From Pirellulales bacterium (lineage in GTDB: Bacteria; Planctomycetota; Planctomycetia; Pirellulales; JANQPP01): 56,781 nt of DNA. How positions within the stretch are numbered: the first letter of the stretch is position 1; every line of letters begins with the position of its first letter. Location of the stretch: the NCBI GenBank assembly GCA_028289405.1, contig JANQPP010000062.1, positions 1-56,781 of the forward strand. Direction: 5' to 3'. The position numbers and the translations under genes were made by a program. Of the stretch, positions 3,838-13,302 are shown in pieces. Under the pieces are notes generated by a model. It searched no databases. It was given only the letters and a program-made list of their open reading frames with translations, and had not been told where the DNA came from.

Positions 3838-5448
3838 ATGGCCAACACGACTTTGTTCTCCAGCATCAAGAGCAATCTGCCGCGCACGGACACTCGTAAC
3901 GAGGCGGGCGGCCGCGCGTACAAGTTCTCGCCCAAGCATGCGCTGGCGCAGATGGCGGCCACCGGCTGCTTCAACGGTGTCTACTACGCGAGCGCCCAGA
4001 GCCAGCTCGATGAGATGCGCAAGCTGATCGACCAGGTAGACGACAACACGTTCCTGGCCAAGCTGGCGGTTTACGCGCGCGAGCATGCCTACATGAAGGA
4101 CATGCCGGCAGCGCTGTTGGTCGTGCTGTCCAAGCGTGACACCGAGCTGATGCACCGCGTGTTTGGTCGCGTCGTCGACAACGGTCGCGTTCTGCGCACG
4201 ATGTTCCAGATGGTTCGATCGGGACAGTTCGGTCGCACTAGCCTGTCGTCGTCGCTGCAGCGAGCGTTCCAGCGCTGGCTGAACGAGGCGTCGGTCGGCA
4301 AGTTGCTTTCGGCATCCATCGGTAACGATCCGAGTCTGCGCGACGTACTGCGAATGGCTCGGCCGACGCCGAAGGACAACGAGCGGCGTGCGCTATTCGG
4401 TTGGCTGACGGACAAGGAGACCGACAAGTGGGCTCCGGCGACCGAGGCGGATCTGCCAGCGCAGGTTCAGGCGCTGATCGCGTACCGCAACGCCGATACG
4501 GCTGAGGCGCAGACGCTGATCGCGGGCGACCTGCAGGTTCGATGGGACCTGCTGGCCGACGCGGCCAAGGGTCCGCTCGTCTGGAAGGCGATTGCCCGAC
4601 AGATGCGACCGCAGGCACTGCGGATGAACCTCAACACACTGCTGCGTCACGAGGTTCTGGCTGATCGCGAGATGGTCGATTACGTCGCGGGCCGCCTAGC
4701 GGACGCCGACGAAATCCGTCGCTCGCGTCAGTTCCCGTACCAGTACCTGGCTGCGTACCTGAACGCTTCGGCGGAAGTTCCGCAGAAGATCAAGACGGCG
4801 CTACATCAGGCCGCCGAGATCGCTTGCGGTAACGTTCCAGAACTGCCGGGACCGGTCGTCATCGGCCTGGACACGTCCGGTTCGATGTCGATGCCAGCAA
4901 CCGGTTGGCGTGGCCGCGGTGCGACCACGAAGATGCGTTGCGTCGACGTGGCGGCTTTGTTCGCCGCGGCGATCCTGCGTCGCAACCCGGACAGCGTGGT
5001 TGTTCCGTTCGACACCCGCGCATACGACGTCCGCATCGATCCGAGCGACTCGATCCTGAGTCTATCGGAGCGGCTGGCGAAGTTCGGCGGCGGTGGAACG
5101 AACTGCTCGCTGCCGCTGCACCAGGCCAACACGAAGTTCAGCAAGCGAGCGTTCGCTGGCTGCGTACTGGTCAGCGACATGGAGAGCTGGGTTGGTACGG
5201 GCCGTTACGGCTCGACCGGCGTTATGACCGAGTGGCAGAAGTTCGTCAAGAACCAGCAGCGGCTCGGCGTCACAACCCCGAAGTTGGTCTGCATCGACAT
5301 CCAGCCTTATGGCTCGACGCAGGCTCCCGAGCGCCACGACATCCTGAACATCGGCGGCTTCAGTGACGCTGTGTTCAACGTTGTGGCCTCGTACCTGAGC
5401 GACGATGTCAATCGCTTTGTCAGTGAAGTCGAAGCAGTCGAGCTATAA
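3838..5448 (+). CDS. rsr: TROVE/vWA-domain RNA-binding protein (Ro60/Rsr orthologue)
   Basis: A 536-aa protein of the usual length for bacterial Ro60 (Rsr). Residues about 20-330 form the helical-repeat TROVE ring ([51 protein letters not shown]). Residues about 340-520 form a von Willebrand A domain with an intact MIDAS (GLDTSGSM, the GGGGTN loop and the VSDMES aspartate). Ro60 rings bind misfolded RNA ends in the cavity and Y RNAs on the outer surface; in Deinococcus a Y RNA tethers the ring to PNPase. The start has an ideal GAGGAGG box (3826-3832). Upstream lie six RNA units that look like Y RNAs, and the tRNA array. A terminator-like hairpin follows the gene. Family assignment is firm; partner RNAs are inferred from context. 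Confidence 0.97.
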   Translation: MANTTLFSSIKSNLPRTDTRNEAGGRAYKFSPKHALAQMAATGCFNGVYYASAQSQLDEMRKLIDQVDDNTFLAKLAVYAREHAYMKDMPAALLVVLSKRDTELMHRVFGRVVDNGRVLRTMFQMVRSGQFGRTSLSSSLQRAFQRWLNEASVGKLLSASIGNDPSLRDVLRMARPTPKDNERRALFGWLTDKETDKWAPATEADLPAQVQALIAYRNADTAEAQTLIAGDLQVRWDLLADAAKGPLVWKAIARQMRPQALRMNLNTLLRHEVLADREMVDYVAGRLADADEIRRSRQFPYQYLAAYLNASAEVPQKIKTALHQAAEIACGNVPELPGPVVIGLDTSGSMSMPATGWRGRGATTKMRCVDVAALFAAAILRRNPDSVVVPFDTRAYDVRIDPSDSILSLSERLAKFGGGGTNCSLPLHQANTKFSKRAFAGCVLVSDMESWVGTGRYGSTGVMTEWQKFVKNQQRLGVTTPKLVCIDIQPYGSTQAPERHDILNIGGFSDAVFNVVASYLSDDVNRFVSEVEAVEL

Positions 5449-5470
5449 CTCTCTACTGAAAACCCAAATA

Positions 5471-5514
5471 AACGCCCTCGATCGCTCATCGACATCGACG
5501 AGGGCGTTTTATTT
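5471..5514. terminator. Terminator hairpin between rsr and the truncated minus-strand gene
   Basis: AACGCCCTCG (5471-5480) pairs with CGAGGGCGTT (5499-5508) and is followed by TTTTATTT on the plus strand. Inner bases can pair further. It follows the rsr stop by 22 bases and likely ends the tRNA/Y-RNA/rsr transcript. It may also serve the opposite strand. Confidence 0.75.
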
Positions 5515-5862
5515 CCATTCATGCTCGATCTGCCCATCGTGCGGTATCGGCAGCCTGATCCAGATTGGCATGTGATCGCTGACGTCATGTTCGAACTTTG
5601 AATAACGCCTCCACTTGGAGAAATTCAAGAGGGCGGGAAAAGCGTCGAAGAATAGTCGGACAAAATCAAACATCCCAAAATTAAAGCCGTGCCCAGCTGT
5701 ACCCCCGGCATGCCTATTGAGCTGCGGCGGCGGTAGCCGTCGGTCATCGGCAAAGAGAGCAATCTGATCGTAGGTTTGATCTTGGCGGGCATTGGCCCGG
5801 AAGACGGTTCCGAACGCTGGATGATCGTCAAGAAACGGGAAATTCACTTTCACCGGCGATCC
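5509..5862 (-). pseudogene. C-terminal remnant of an endonuclease/exonuclease/phosphatase family gene
   Basis: The last ~118 codons read as the C-terminal end of an EEP-fold phosphodiesterase: KVNFPFLDDHPAF, a conserved block around DQIALF, and the SDHMPIW motif that carries the catalytic Asp-His pair. The N-terminal catalytic half (metal-binding Asn and Glu, first His) is missing. The open frame continues to 6006, but the extra residues do not look like this family, so the gene seems cut at about 5862. It is one of several broken genes in this stretch. The remaining 300 bases up to 6170 hold nothing I can support. Confidence 0.7.
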
Positions 5863-6175
5863 TCTTAGTTGCCTAGTGGTCTGTTCAGCACCCGGCCGAG
5901 AAGCGATTTTCACAAGCTTTGCGATGACCCATCGAAGCCATTCGATAGAGTCCGAAAAGTCCTCTCGGACCGTCCACGCTGCAACGAACTCGGCAGCCGC
6001 AGTCAATCCGCGGAAGACGCCGTGCCGCGCTTTGGCAGAGAGCGCTTCATCACAAGCGAGGGCATTTCAACAGTAGCTTTGTCGCGGCATTGCGTGACGA
6101 TCCGTCTCGTCATCAAGCTCAAACCGACTGGGTTCCAATCGCGAAATTGACCCACTTATCCCCCCACAAATCAGT

Positions 6176-6703
6176 TCAAGCTAGGCAAAGTCGAAGTTCG
6201 GTCGACGTTAGGGCAAAACAAAAGCCCCTGAAAACAGGGGCTTTTGCAAGCATCAGCAACGCATTAGGAAACCACTTATCGTCTACGGAACCGAAGGGGC
6301 CGCACCACTGCCGCTTGACGCCCACGCTTTCCGTACCCCGCTTCACGAATCTGGAACCGTCGAAGACACCGACGACACCGATCGACCACTTCGATCGGGA
6401 AGGCACGAGTTCCTCCACGAACACGGCCTGAATTTCCCGCTGGACATCCGCCGCGTCCCAGGGCGAATCGGTGAGAAAGCTCTGCAATCTCAAAACTTCA
6501 TTCCGCCCCGGCGCTTCGCCGTCCGGCCTGTTAGCAAATTGCAAAGCCATCGCCTCCACGTTTTTGCGTCCCTGGGCCAACATCAACCCTCGCAAGTAAA
6601 CTTGCGAGTGGGCCCGCGTTTCCTTGCGTCCCAAACCATCCGCGAAACGCCGGTGAAAACGACCGATTCCACGCGCAGCCGCGCGCACCTTGTCCGTTGC
6701 CAT
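6176..6703 (-). pseudogene. Truncated IS701-family transposase
   Basis: The first ~140 codons match the N-terminal part of IS701/DDE_5-type transposases. They include the block RRFADGLGRKETRAHSQVYL, the QSFLTDSPWDA segment, and a DDE-like segment GVFDGSRFVKRGTESVGVKR leading to the QWCGPFGSVD motif. After that (about base 6285) the frame loses family character and ends, so the C-terminal half with the remaining acidic residues is gone. It lies within a region of other broken genes upstream of ssrA. I see no intact terminal inverted repeat. Confidence 0.75.
6220..6248. terminator. Perfect inverted repeat, probable bidirectional terminator
   Basis: CAAAAGCCCCTG and CAGGGGCTTTTG form a 12-bp perfect stem with loop AAAA, T-rich on the descending side of both strands. 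It lies at the 3' end of the truncated IS701 frame, inside its non-homologous tail, which suggests the transposase was cut by insertion or deletion next to it. Confidence 0.6.
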
Positions 6704-6869
6704 CGAAGTGCCCTCCTGACATCACTTCACCAACAACGAACTGGCCAGCTCTTACAACCAAATTCATGTTCCAGGCAATCTAACCCAACACCCCCAAAAC
6801 CATGAAGATCAAACCCCTGCTGTAGAGTTATCTAGTCATCCCTGAAAAAGACTCTCCTGGCGAGGGGCA

Positions 6870-8315
6870 GGGTTTTGCTCGAGTGATCTCGGGCCAGTGT
6901 TGATCGAGTGATCGGTTGGGAGGCGCTCAGGCAGCGCCCGGAGCGAGGTCAAGTCGGCCCCCAAGGCTCCGAATGAGCGTAAAACACAACCCCCTCAGCA
7001 GCTTGCGGAAGTTGTATCCGACGGCGGCCAGTATGGCGTTGATGCGATCGCCTTCTTTCCCCGTGAGGTAGTGGCGATCCAATCGATGGTCTGACTTCAT
7101 GTGGCCGATGCTTGGCTCAATCGCCGAGCGACGACGCAGTAGCCGTTGTAATGCTCGCTTGGCTTTGCGAGGAATGTACCGCACCACGTGCACGTTGGCG
7201 CTTCCGTGTAGTTGTGACCTTGGTAGCCTTGACACACATCACGTCTTGCAGTTTCACGCCGGTCAATCGTTCCGCTTGCGAGATCGCGCCGGCCAGCGTG
7301 TGACCGTCATATGGATTGCCGTGTAATGCTTGTGCTCCCACGATCCAATTGTTCTTGCTGGTGGTGACGACACTCGCCTTGCAGCCAACTCATACCATTT
7401 GTGAGCTTTGCCTTTCGCAAGACACTCCACCTCTGGTGCGTGAATGCTGTAGAGCTTGTTCTTGCTGGTACGCATTTGAGCCCGCAAGCGATGAGCCCGC
7501 TGCAACAACTGCTGCAGATACTGTTGCTGCAGTGGACTACCATACTGTCCCGATTTTCGCTCGATGTCACGCACGACGCGGCCCAAGTAGGTCTTTAATT
7601 TGCGGGTCATGCGAGCGGCTCGTTTCATCTGTCGAGCGTGTGCGTAACGGGCTTGCTTGAACAATGCGCGCTTACCAACGAAACGATAGCTCTGTCGTAA
7701 AGGAATCCCCATCCTTTGCGCTTGACGGACCAGTGCAACACGCATCTTGTGATACAACCGAACATCGGTAGGAAAGGCAATCGCCTTCTCCTGCACCGTG
7801 CTATCCACGTTGACGCGTGTGGCTTGCGTGGGCTTGAGCATGCCCGTCTTCATAGCAACTTGGATCGTGACCTGCAGCATCTTTTCCAACCGCTCAGCAC
7901 CGACACGTTTACGCCATCGGCTCAGACTCGATGGATGGATGGGACATTCGTGTTGCATCTCGGTGAACCCGCAGAAGAACTGCCAATACGGATTCTTGAC
8001 CCATCTCGCGACAACCGCTTCATCGCTCTCATTGAACGCATGCTTCAGACAGAGCAAGCCGATCATCAGCCGCGTCGTGCAGCCAGGCCGTCCTTCTTCT
8101 GAGTAGCATTGATCCACCAAATCGTCGAACTGCGACCAGTCGATCTTTGATGACAAAATCACCAGCGGGTGATCTGGATCGAGGATCTTCTCCAGAGGGA
8201 AATTGAATAAACTTCGCTGCGAATCCGTGTTTTGGGGCTTCATTTTTTGCAAGCTTTCCGTAACTCGAGGAACGTTGCTTGCAAATTGTAGCGCGAAAGA
8301 ATCGAGCGCAAACCC
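6870..8315 (-). mobile_element. Decayed IS5-type insertion sequence
   Basis: The element carries one broken transposase frame (6927-8252). Imperfect terminal inverted repeats are suggested by GGGTTTTGCTCGAGTGAT at 6870-6887 and, on the other strand at 8315-8293, GGGTTTGCGCTCGATTCT. The ~1.45-kb span fits IS5 relatives. I could not confirm a target duplication. The copy is not autonomously active because the transposase has several frame breaks. It interrupts what was probably continuous tRNA-array DNA leading to ssrA. Confidence 0.6.
6927..8252 (-). pseudogene. IS5-family transposase with at least three frame breaks
   Basis: The N-terminal 300 residues are well kept: a DUF772-type domain with IGLLCLKHAFNESDE and WQFFCGFTE, the SLSRWRKRVGAE block, and the first DDE aspartate in RVNVDSTVQEKA. 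Near 7397 one base is missing after KAHKWYE. The family sequence resumes in another frame (NWIVGAQALHGNPYDGHTL, second catalytic Asp). Near 7220 a small deletion and another single-base loss follow. The C-terminal block is in a third frame (RRRSAIEPSIGHMKSDHRL, catalytic Glu). Joined, the frames would give roughly 440 residues, usual for the family. Confidence 0.9.
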
Positions 8316-8414
8316 GAGTTTTGAAGATTCAAACCCGTTTAGCAGGGACGACTAATTAGCTAAATGATGGGCTCCCTTCAGCGCCGGATGAAGAGGGACT
8401 CATTTCGTCCACCT

Positions 8415-8458
8415 CGCTGGCGAACTGGCAGACGCGGGTTTTGAACCCATTGCCTACT
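8415..8458 (+). tRNA. tRNA relic upstream of ssrA
   Basis: GCTGGCGAACTGGCAGACGCG looks like the acceptor and D-arm half of a leucine-type tRNA. It is followed by a short GGG/CCC hairpin instead of complete anticodon and T-arms. It ends CCTACTGACAA, matching the spacer after the first tRNA of the window (CTACTGACAA at 20-29). This suggests the array once reached this point. The rest of 8316-8743 holds no gene I can support. Confidence 0.35.
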
Positions 8459-8743
8459 GACAAACGCCGCCGAACTTGAAGAATCCCGGTCTCCGGAAGC
8501 AGCCGATTTCAAACCACTTCCATCGCGGGACTCACTTGGGATGTATCACGCGATTTCGAGACTCTTCGCCCAGTTCGAGACTTTCCGTACCGCCGGCGGT
8601 CACCACTCCGTCACGCGATTTGGGCAGGGGCAACAGTCGAACCGTCGCAAATCTCTATTATACGTGTACCCAATGAGCAAGGCCCACCAGCTTTCACTGA
8701 CGGGTCTTGGTTGAATCGAGACGGGTTGTGGCACCCGGCTGAG

Positions 8744-9100
8744 TGGAGGCGGCGGGAATCGAACCCGCGTCCCGCGACATCTCCATGCAAGCTTCTACGT
8801 GCGTAGTCGATTCTTTGATTTGGCCGGCACGCCCCCAATCGACAGGGTACGCGACGGTGAGCCAGGAACGAAGTTTAGTCCCGAACGTGCCCGGCATGGT
8901 TCAGGACGAGTCGGAATTAGGTGACCAGCTTTCGAGCCTCTCCGACAAAGGCTCTCAGCCGGGGACGCCTTTATTTAGGCGGCCAAAACAAAGTTTTCTT
9001 CGGCAATTGAAGAAAGCGGTCAGCTTTTTACGTGGCCCACTGACCAACCACGGCACGCCACTCCCACTTCTGATGGTCCGGTCGAATCCAATTCGCCCCC
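8744..9100 (-). ncRNA. ssrA: tmRNA (ssrA)
   Basis: The 357-nt one-piece tmRNA rescues stalled ribosomes and tags the nascent chain. The 5' end GGGGGCGAATTGGATTCGACC (9100 downward) and the 3' end with T-arm GCGGGTTCGATTCCCGC and CGCCTCCA (to 8744) pair as the tRNA-like acceptor. CCA is not encoded. The tag frame is at 9004-8975 and reads AEENFVLAA followed by TAA TAA-like stops, ending in the usual LAA degradation signal. The 3' end marks the border between the accessory region and housekeeping genes, as expected for an integration site. Confidence 0.96.
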
Positions 9101-9335
9101 AGATGAGATTTGGCTCTCCGCCGGAACGAATTCCAGCTTCTTGATGTATCGTACGCCAGCCACGGCGGCGTGACAATGAATTTCACGTCATGCAGGTGGA
9201 GTTCCGGCGGCGTTCCCTTCATGAGGACGTGAGTCGCCCGAAGCAGCATTTGGAATACCTGCCACAGCACATAAGCGGCGATCAGCAGAATGATGCGGGA
9301 TCGATCCACGTCCAATGGATCGCGACGTGGCCCGG
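9101..9335. other. Gap between ssrA and the SDR gene
   Basis: This stretch should contain the ssrA promoter. On the minus strand a frame with a hydrophobic run (IILLIAAYVLWQVFQMLL) crosses it and runs into ssrA. It could be the remnant of a small membrane protein, but it lacks a convincing start, so I do not call it a gene. Confidence 0.3.
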
Positions 9336-10109
9336 CTAGTGGGCCGTCCAGCCGCCATCGACGGTGACCAGACTCCCGGTGACATAGCTGGCCGCGTCGC
9401 TGGCCAAAAAGATGGTCGCGCCTTGGATCTCTTCCATTTTTCCCCAACGGCCCAGGGCGACGGCCCCCACGATGAACTTCAGCGTCTGTTCATCCTCGGC
9501 GATCGGTTCGTTCATGGGCGTCAGAAACGGTCCGGGGCAAATGGCATTGCAGGTCACTCCGAATTGAGCCAACTCGAGGCCCAATGCCCGGGTCAACTGC
9601 ACGACAGCCCCTTTGCTGGACGCATAAGGCGTGCGGTTGGCAAGTCCCACGACCCCCAGCGTGCTGCCCATGTTAATGATCCGCCCGTATTTGGCCTGTT
9701 TCATGTGGGGAATGACCGCTTTACATTGCAGCCACACGCCATCGACGTTGATATCGTGGACGCGGGAAAAATCATCGTAGGTAAGTTCGTCGATCGCACC
9801 CCGCACATTGACGCCCGCGTTGTTGATGAGAATATCGATTTTGCCGAATTCGGTGAGGGCGCGTTCGGCGGTGGCTTGGGCATCCTCCTCGGAGGTGACG
9901 TCCGCGCGAAAAGGGACAGCGCGGTGCCCATGGTCCTGGGCAATTTGCTGGGCCGTGGCCTCGGCTTCCTCCAGATGCCGGCTGGTGATGAGCACATCCG
10001 CTCCGGCGGAGGCGAGGCCCGCCGCCATGGCTTGTCCTAGCCCTTTGGAACCTCCGGTGATGATGGCCGCTTTTCCCGATAGGTCGAATAGTTTGATGCC
10101 CGGCAACAT
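9336..10109 (-). CDS. SDR-family NAD(P)-dependent oxidoreductase
   Basis: A classical short-chain dehydrogenase of 257 residues. The Rossmann glycine motif TGGSKGLGQAMA is near residue 17, NNAG near 92, the catalytic Ser in GSTLGVVG near 145, and the YASSK active-site Tyr/Lys near 158. The C-terminal VTGSLVTVDGGW is typical. It resembles FabG/KduD-like gluconate or 3-oxoacyl dehydrogenases, but the substrate cannot be told. I chose the ATG at 10109 because AAAGGAAG lies just upstream; the longer frame to 10211 has no such signal. It stands alone, with a divergent small gene on the other side. Confidence 0.93.
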   Translation of the reverse strand: MLPGIKLFDLSGKAAIITGGSKGLGQAMAAGLASAGADVLITSRHLEEAEATAQQIAQDHGHRAVPFRADVTSEEDAQATAERALTEFGKIDILINNAGVNVRGAIDELTYDDFSRVHDINVDGVWLQCKAVIPHMKQAKYGRIINMGSTLGVVGLANRTPYASSKGAVVQLTRALGLELAQFGVTCNAICPGPFLTPMNEPIAEDEQTLKFIVGAVALGRWGKMEEIQGATIFLASDAASYVTGSLVTVDGGWTAH

Positions 10110-10313
10110 GAGAATCTTCCTTTCGTATGGGTAGGGACAGATAGGTATAAACTCCGACCGTCCGGCAGGCAACCAAGTGGACTTGCCGCCTGGGAATTCT
10201 CGAAGTGACACTGTACGGCTTGGGGGTAAAACACGTATAACAGACCTTCGTCAAGTCAACTCCACACCACGGACGGGAGACATCAATGAAACCTGCAGGC
10301 AAATGGAGAAGAC

Positions 10314-10814
10314 ATGGGGAACGTCGGCAACGTGAGCTTGAAGCAGTTGGAGCAAAGAGTCGCGGAACAGGAGGCCGTGGTTTCTCAACTACGCGAGGAT
10401 TTGGAAACCGCCGATGACGTCCTGATCGTGTTGCGGAGTAAGCTCCGTTCAGCGCGTGTCGAATTGTCGGAGGCGAACGGAGTCGGGCAAGTGGAAGCAC
10501 CGGCACATGACGCGATCGTCGACCCTTTTGTTGGGCATGTGAACCAACGCATTCACTTGTGGCAGATGCTCATCCGGACGACGGATGATGAATGTCTGGA
10601 GCGGATTGGGCCGGATCGTACGGCAGTCGAACTGACCGTGCACTACGACCGGATGAAGCGGATCGAAGATAAGATCGATCGCCTCAAGCGGATCATGGAG
10701 AAAGCGAATAAATTTCGGAACCGGTGGGGGCGGCAAAAAGAGCTCGGAGAAACGCATGTCCAGCGCGAGATCGCCGCTTTGCTGCAAGACATGAATCACG
10801 TCGGCGTGCCGTGA
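10314..10814 (+). CDS. Hypothetical coiled-coil protein
   Basis: 166 residues. The first ~50 (LEQRVAEQEAVVSQLREDLETADDVLIVLRSKL) have clear heptad character and should form a coiled coil. A second helical basic segment (about 105-130: HYDRMKRIEDKIDRLKRIMEKANKFRNRWG) follows. There is no signal peptide or membrane segment. It is convergent with rho, 57 bases from the rho stop. I do not recognise a family. Confidence 0.7.
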   Translation: MGNVGNVSLKQLEQRVAEQEAVVSQLREDLETADDVLIVLRSKLRSARVELSEANGVGQVEAPAHDAIVDPFVGHVNQRIHLWQMLIRTTDDECLERIGPDRTAVELTVHYDRMKRIEDKIDRLKRIMEKANKFRNRWGRQKELGETHVQREIAALLQDMNHVGVP

Positions 10815-10871
10815 GGAGCACTTTCTTCCATATCGTGAGCTTGGGAGGCGGTTGAGTAAACCAACAGCCGG

Positions 10872-12335
10872 CTAACCCTTCATGCTCATGAGGAACTCGG
10901 CGTTGGTCTTGGTCTTTTGCAGGCGGTTGACCAAAAGCTCCATGGCGTCGGGGCCGTTCATGTCGTTCAGGACTCGGCGGAGCATGCAGACCCGGCGATA
11001 TTCCTCGGGATCCATGAGCATCTCTTCCCGCCGCGTGCCGCTGCGATTGATGTCGATGGCGGGCCAAATCCGCTTGTCCACCAGCCGGCGGTCGAGTTGA
11101 ATCTCCAGATTGCCGGTCCCCTTGAATTCCTCGAAAATCACGTCGTCCATCTTGCTGCCGGTATCGATCAGCGCCGTCGCCAAGATGGTCAGCGAACCAC
11201 CTTCCTCCACCTTGCGAGCGGAGCCGAAGAACCGCTTGGGACGTTGCAAGGCGTTGGCGTCCACGCCGCCGGAGAGGATCTTACCCGAATGTGGGCATTC
11301 AGAGTTCCAAGCCCGGGCTAGCCGCGTGATCGAATCGAGAAAGATCACCACGTCCTTGCCGTACTCGACCAGCCGCTTGGCCTTTTCAATGACCATTTCG
11401 GAAACTTGTACATGCCGCGCGGCCGCTTCGTCGAAGGTGGAACTGATGACCTCGCAGGTCGGCCCCCGGACTTGCCGCTCCATGTCGGTCACTTCTTCCG
11501 GACGCTCATCAATGAGCAGCATGATCACGTAGGAATCTGGGAAGTTCGTGATCACGGCCTTGGCCATCTTTTGGAGCAGGATCGTTTTGCCGGCGCGGGG
11601 CGGGCTCACGATCAGACCACGCTGCCCGAACCCGATCGGCGCGATCAGGTCCACGACTCGCATCTCCAATTCCTCGGCGGTCGTTTCGAGTACGACGCGC
11701 TGATCCGGGTGGAGCGGAGTCAGTTCGTCGAAGGTGACTTTGCGGGCCATCAAGTTGGGATCTTCGTGATTGATGGCCTCCACGCGCAAGAGCGCGAAGT
11801 AGCGTTCGTTCTCCTTGGGCGGACGGATTTGGCCGGAAACCGTCGCCCCGGTCTTCAGCCCGAACCGGCGAATCTGGCTGGGCGAGACGTAGATATCGTC
11901 CGGACAGGACAGGTAGTGATAGTCGGGACTGCGGAGGAAGCCGAATCCGTCGGGCAGGATCTCCAGCGTTCCTTCGCCGAACATCAGCCCGTTCAATTTG
12001 ACCCGTTCTTTCAGGATACGAAAGATCAGATCTTGCTTCTTGATGCCCACGAAGTCCGAGACATTTTCCCGGCGAGCCTGCTCGATGAGCTGCGGCATGG
12101 TCATCTTCTGCAACTCGGCGAGATGAATTTCGCCTTGTTTGATTTTGTCGTAGCGCTCCGAGGGTTCTTCCCCGCCACCGTCGGTTTCCTCGGCGATTTC
12201 CTCCGCGAGGGACATGGGCTCACGCTCGCGGCGGCTACGGCCCTGTTCACGGTTCTGCCTGGAATCGCGGGCGGTTTTTTGAGGAGCTTCGCGCTCTTCC
12301 GCATGGGGTTTGTCGGAGCTTTTCATGTGAGACAT
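10872..12335 (-). CDS. rho: Transcription termination factor Rho
   Basis: Hexameric RNA-dependent ATPase that ends transcription. The frame has a charged, low-complexity N-terminal extension (~70 residues, [18 protein letters not shown]) before the Rho_N and cold-shock RNA-binding domain ([13 protein letters not shown]). The ATPase core follows: Walker A SPPRAGKT, Walker [13 protein letters not shown], the Q-loop segment around FDEAAARHV and the R-loop [13 protein letters not shown]. It ends with the normal [15 protein letters not shown] helix. The ATG at 12335 has AAAGG at eight bases' distance; a GTG/ATG nine codons upstream is less likely. The N-terminal extension is common in high-GC and planctomycete Rho proteins. 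Confidence 0.98.
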   Translation of the reverse strand: MSHMKSSDKPHAEEREAPQKTARDSRQNREQGRSRREREPMSLAEEIAEETDGGGEEPSERYDKIKQGEIHLAELQKMTMPQLIEQARRENVSDFVGIKKQDLIFRILKERVKLNGLMFGEGTLEILPDGFGFLRSPDYHYLSCPDDIYVSPSQIRRFGLKTGATVSGQIRPPKENERYFALLRVEAINHEDPNLMARKVTFDELTPLHPDQRVVLETTAEELEMRVVDLIAPIGFGQRGLIVSPPRAGKTILLQKMAKAVITNFPDSYVIMLLIDERPEEVTDMERQVRGPTCEVISSTFDEAAARHVQVSEMVIEKAKRLVEYGKDVVIFLDSITRLARAWNSECPHSGKILSGGVDANALQRPKRFFGSARKVEEGGSLTILATALIDTGSKMDDVIFEEFKGTGNLEIQLDRRLVDKRIWPAIDINRSGTRREEMLMDPEEYRRVCMLRRVLNDMNGPDAMELLVNRLQKTKTNAEFLMSMKG

Positions 12336-12519
12336 GTCCGAGACCTTTCGAATAGGGCGCAAGCGAGACGGGCCACAAGGAATGTGGGATGGGAGGGTGT
12401 CATGGGAATGCCACGCCAGGCTACAAAGGCGGAGAAGGGAATACTACGAAACCAACGGTCACGATGACCGGAAAAAGAGAAGGTAAGAATTCAGCTTATC
12501 GATAAAACCTACAGCGAAA

Positions 12520-12536
12520 TAGGGCATCTGGCCCTA
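12520..12536. other. Small hairpin in the coaE-rho gap
   Basis: TAGGGC and GCCCTA form a 6-bp perfect stem with loop ATCTG, about 70 bases after the coaE stop on the minus strand. On the plus strand it is followed by five A residues, on the minus strand by ATTTCG. It may be a weak terminator or part of the rho leader. The rest of 12336-12604 shows nothing else. Confidence 0.35.
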
Positions 12537-12604
12537 AAAATATCCGCCATACCGTATTCGTTTGAATCGTCTCAAGATTTGAAAACGTCGTGGTAGGAAG
12601 GACG

Positions 12605-13240
12605 TCAAAGGTTCGAGGGTAATGAGGCGGTCAAGCGATCCCAGAATTCTCGGACTTGCCGCCGTGTGTCTTCCATGGTTCCTGAGTTATCAATGACCGC
12701 ATCCGCATTCTGGCGTTTCCATTCCAACGGCTCTTGTGATTGCTCGCGGGCATGAAGATCTTGCGGGCTCCACTTACGTCGAGCTGCCCGTTCTTCGCGC
12801 GACACTTGGGAAGCCTCGACGAACAATATGGTATCGCAAAACCGATTCCACCCCGCTTTGAACATCACGGCGGCATCGAGCACGACGGCCCTTATCCGAT
12901 TCTTTTGGGCCTCCTCTAACCGCTCCTTAATTTTATGCGCGATCCTCGGATGGGTAATCCGTTCGAGGTAATTTAATTCTTGAAATCCTTCGGCGTTCTT
13001 AGCGAAAACGATCCGGGCCAATTCCCGGCGATTCACATCTCCCTCCGCATCGAACACGTCCTCTCCCCACCGCGCCTGAATTTCCTGTTTCACTTCTGAA
13101 AGACGCAATACCTCGTGTCCCAGCGCGTCTCCATCGATGACGAAAGCACCTAGGTTTTCCAGTTCCCGCGTGACGAACGATTTGCCGCTCCCCACGCCGC
13201 CGACGAGACCCACGACATGCGGTCGGAAACCTTCGGTCAT
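12605..13240 (-). CDS. coaE: Dephospho-CoA kinase
   Basis: Last step of coenzyme A synthesis: ATP-dependent phosphorylation of dephospho-CoA at the ribose 3' hydroxyl. 211 residues from the ATG at 13240, the usual length. The P-loop GLVGGVGSGKS is at residues ~10-20, followed by the FVIDGDALGHEVL motif (CoaE DAD-like segment) and the lid region with REERAARRKW. The C-terminal VIDNSGTMEDTRRQV is characteristic. A longer frame to 13321 begins with TTG and overlaps polA, so I reject it. It lies 62 bases downstream of polA on the same strand, probably one operon. Confidence 0.95.
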   Translation of the reverse strand: MTEGFRPHVVGLVGGVGSGKSFVTRELENLGAFVIDGDALGHEVLRLSEVKQEIQARWGEDVFDAEGDVNRRELARIVFAKNAEGFQELNYLERITHPRIAHKIKERLEEAQKNRIRAVVLDAAVMFKAGWNRFCDTILFVEASQVSREERAARRKWSPQDLHAREQSQEPLEWKRQNADAVIDNSGTMEDTRRQVREFWDRLTASLPSNL

Positions 13241-13302
13241 GGCATCCGCTTCGCCGATCGCCGTTTTCTTCTGGTCCGACGTCACGTGTCGTGCGAGGCG
13301 AC

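Noticed and set aside
5869..6150. Plus-strand open frames upstream of the IS701 remnant
   Set aside because: No family character and no ribosome site; they lie in DNA between two broken genes.
9028..9447. Minus-strand frame with a hydrophobic segment running into ssrA
   Set aside because: It overlaps tmRNA and has no plausible start; at most a remnant.
10314..10814. Phasin or flagellar FliJ-like assignment for the coiled-coil protein
   Set aside because: Only heptad character is visible, which is not enough for a family name.
12520..12536. Riboswitch before rho
   Set aside because: Only one 6-bp hairpin is visible; no known riboswitch core was recognised.
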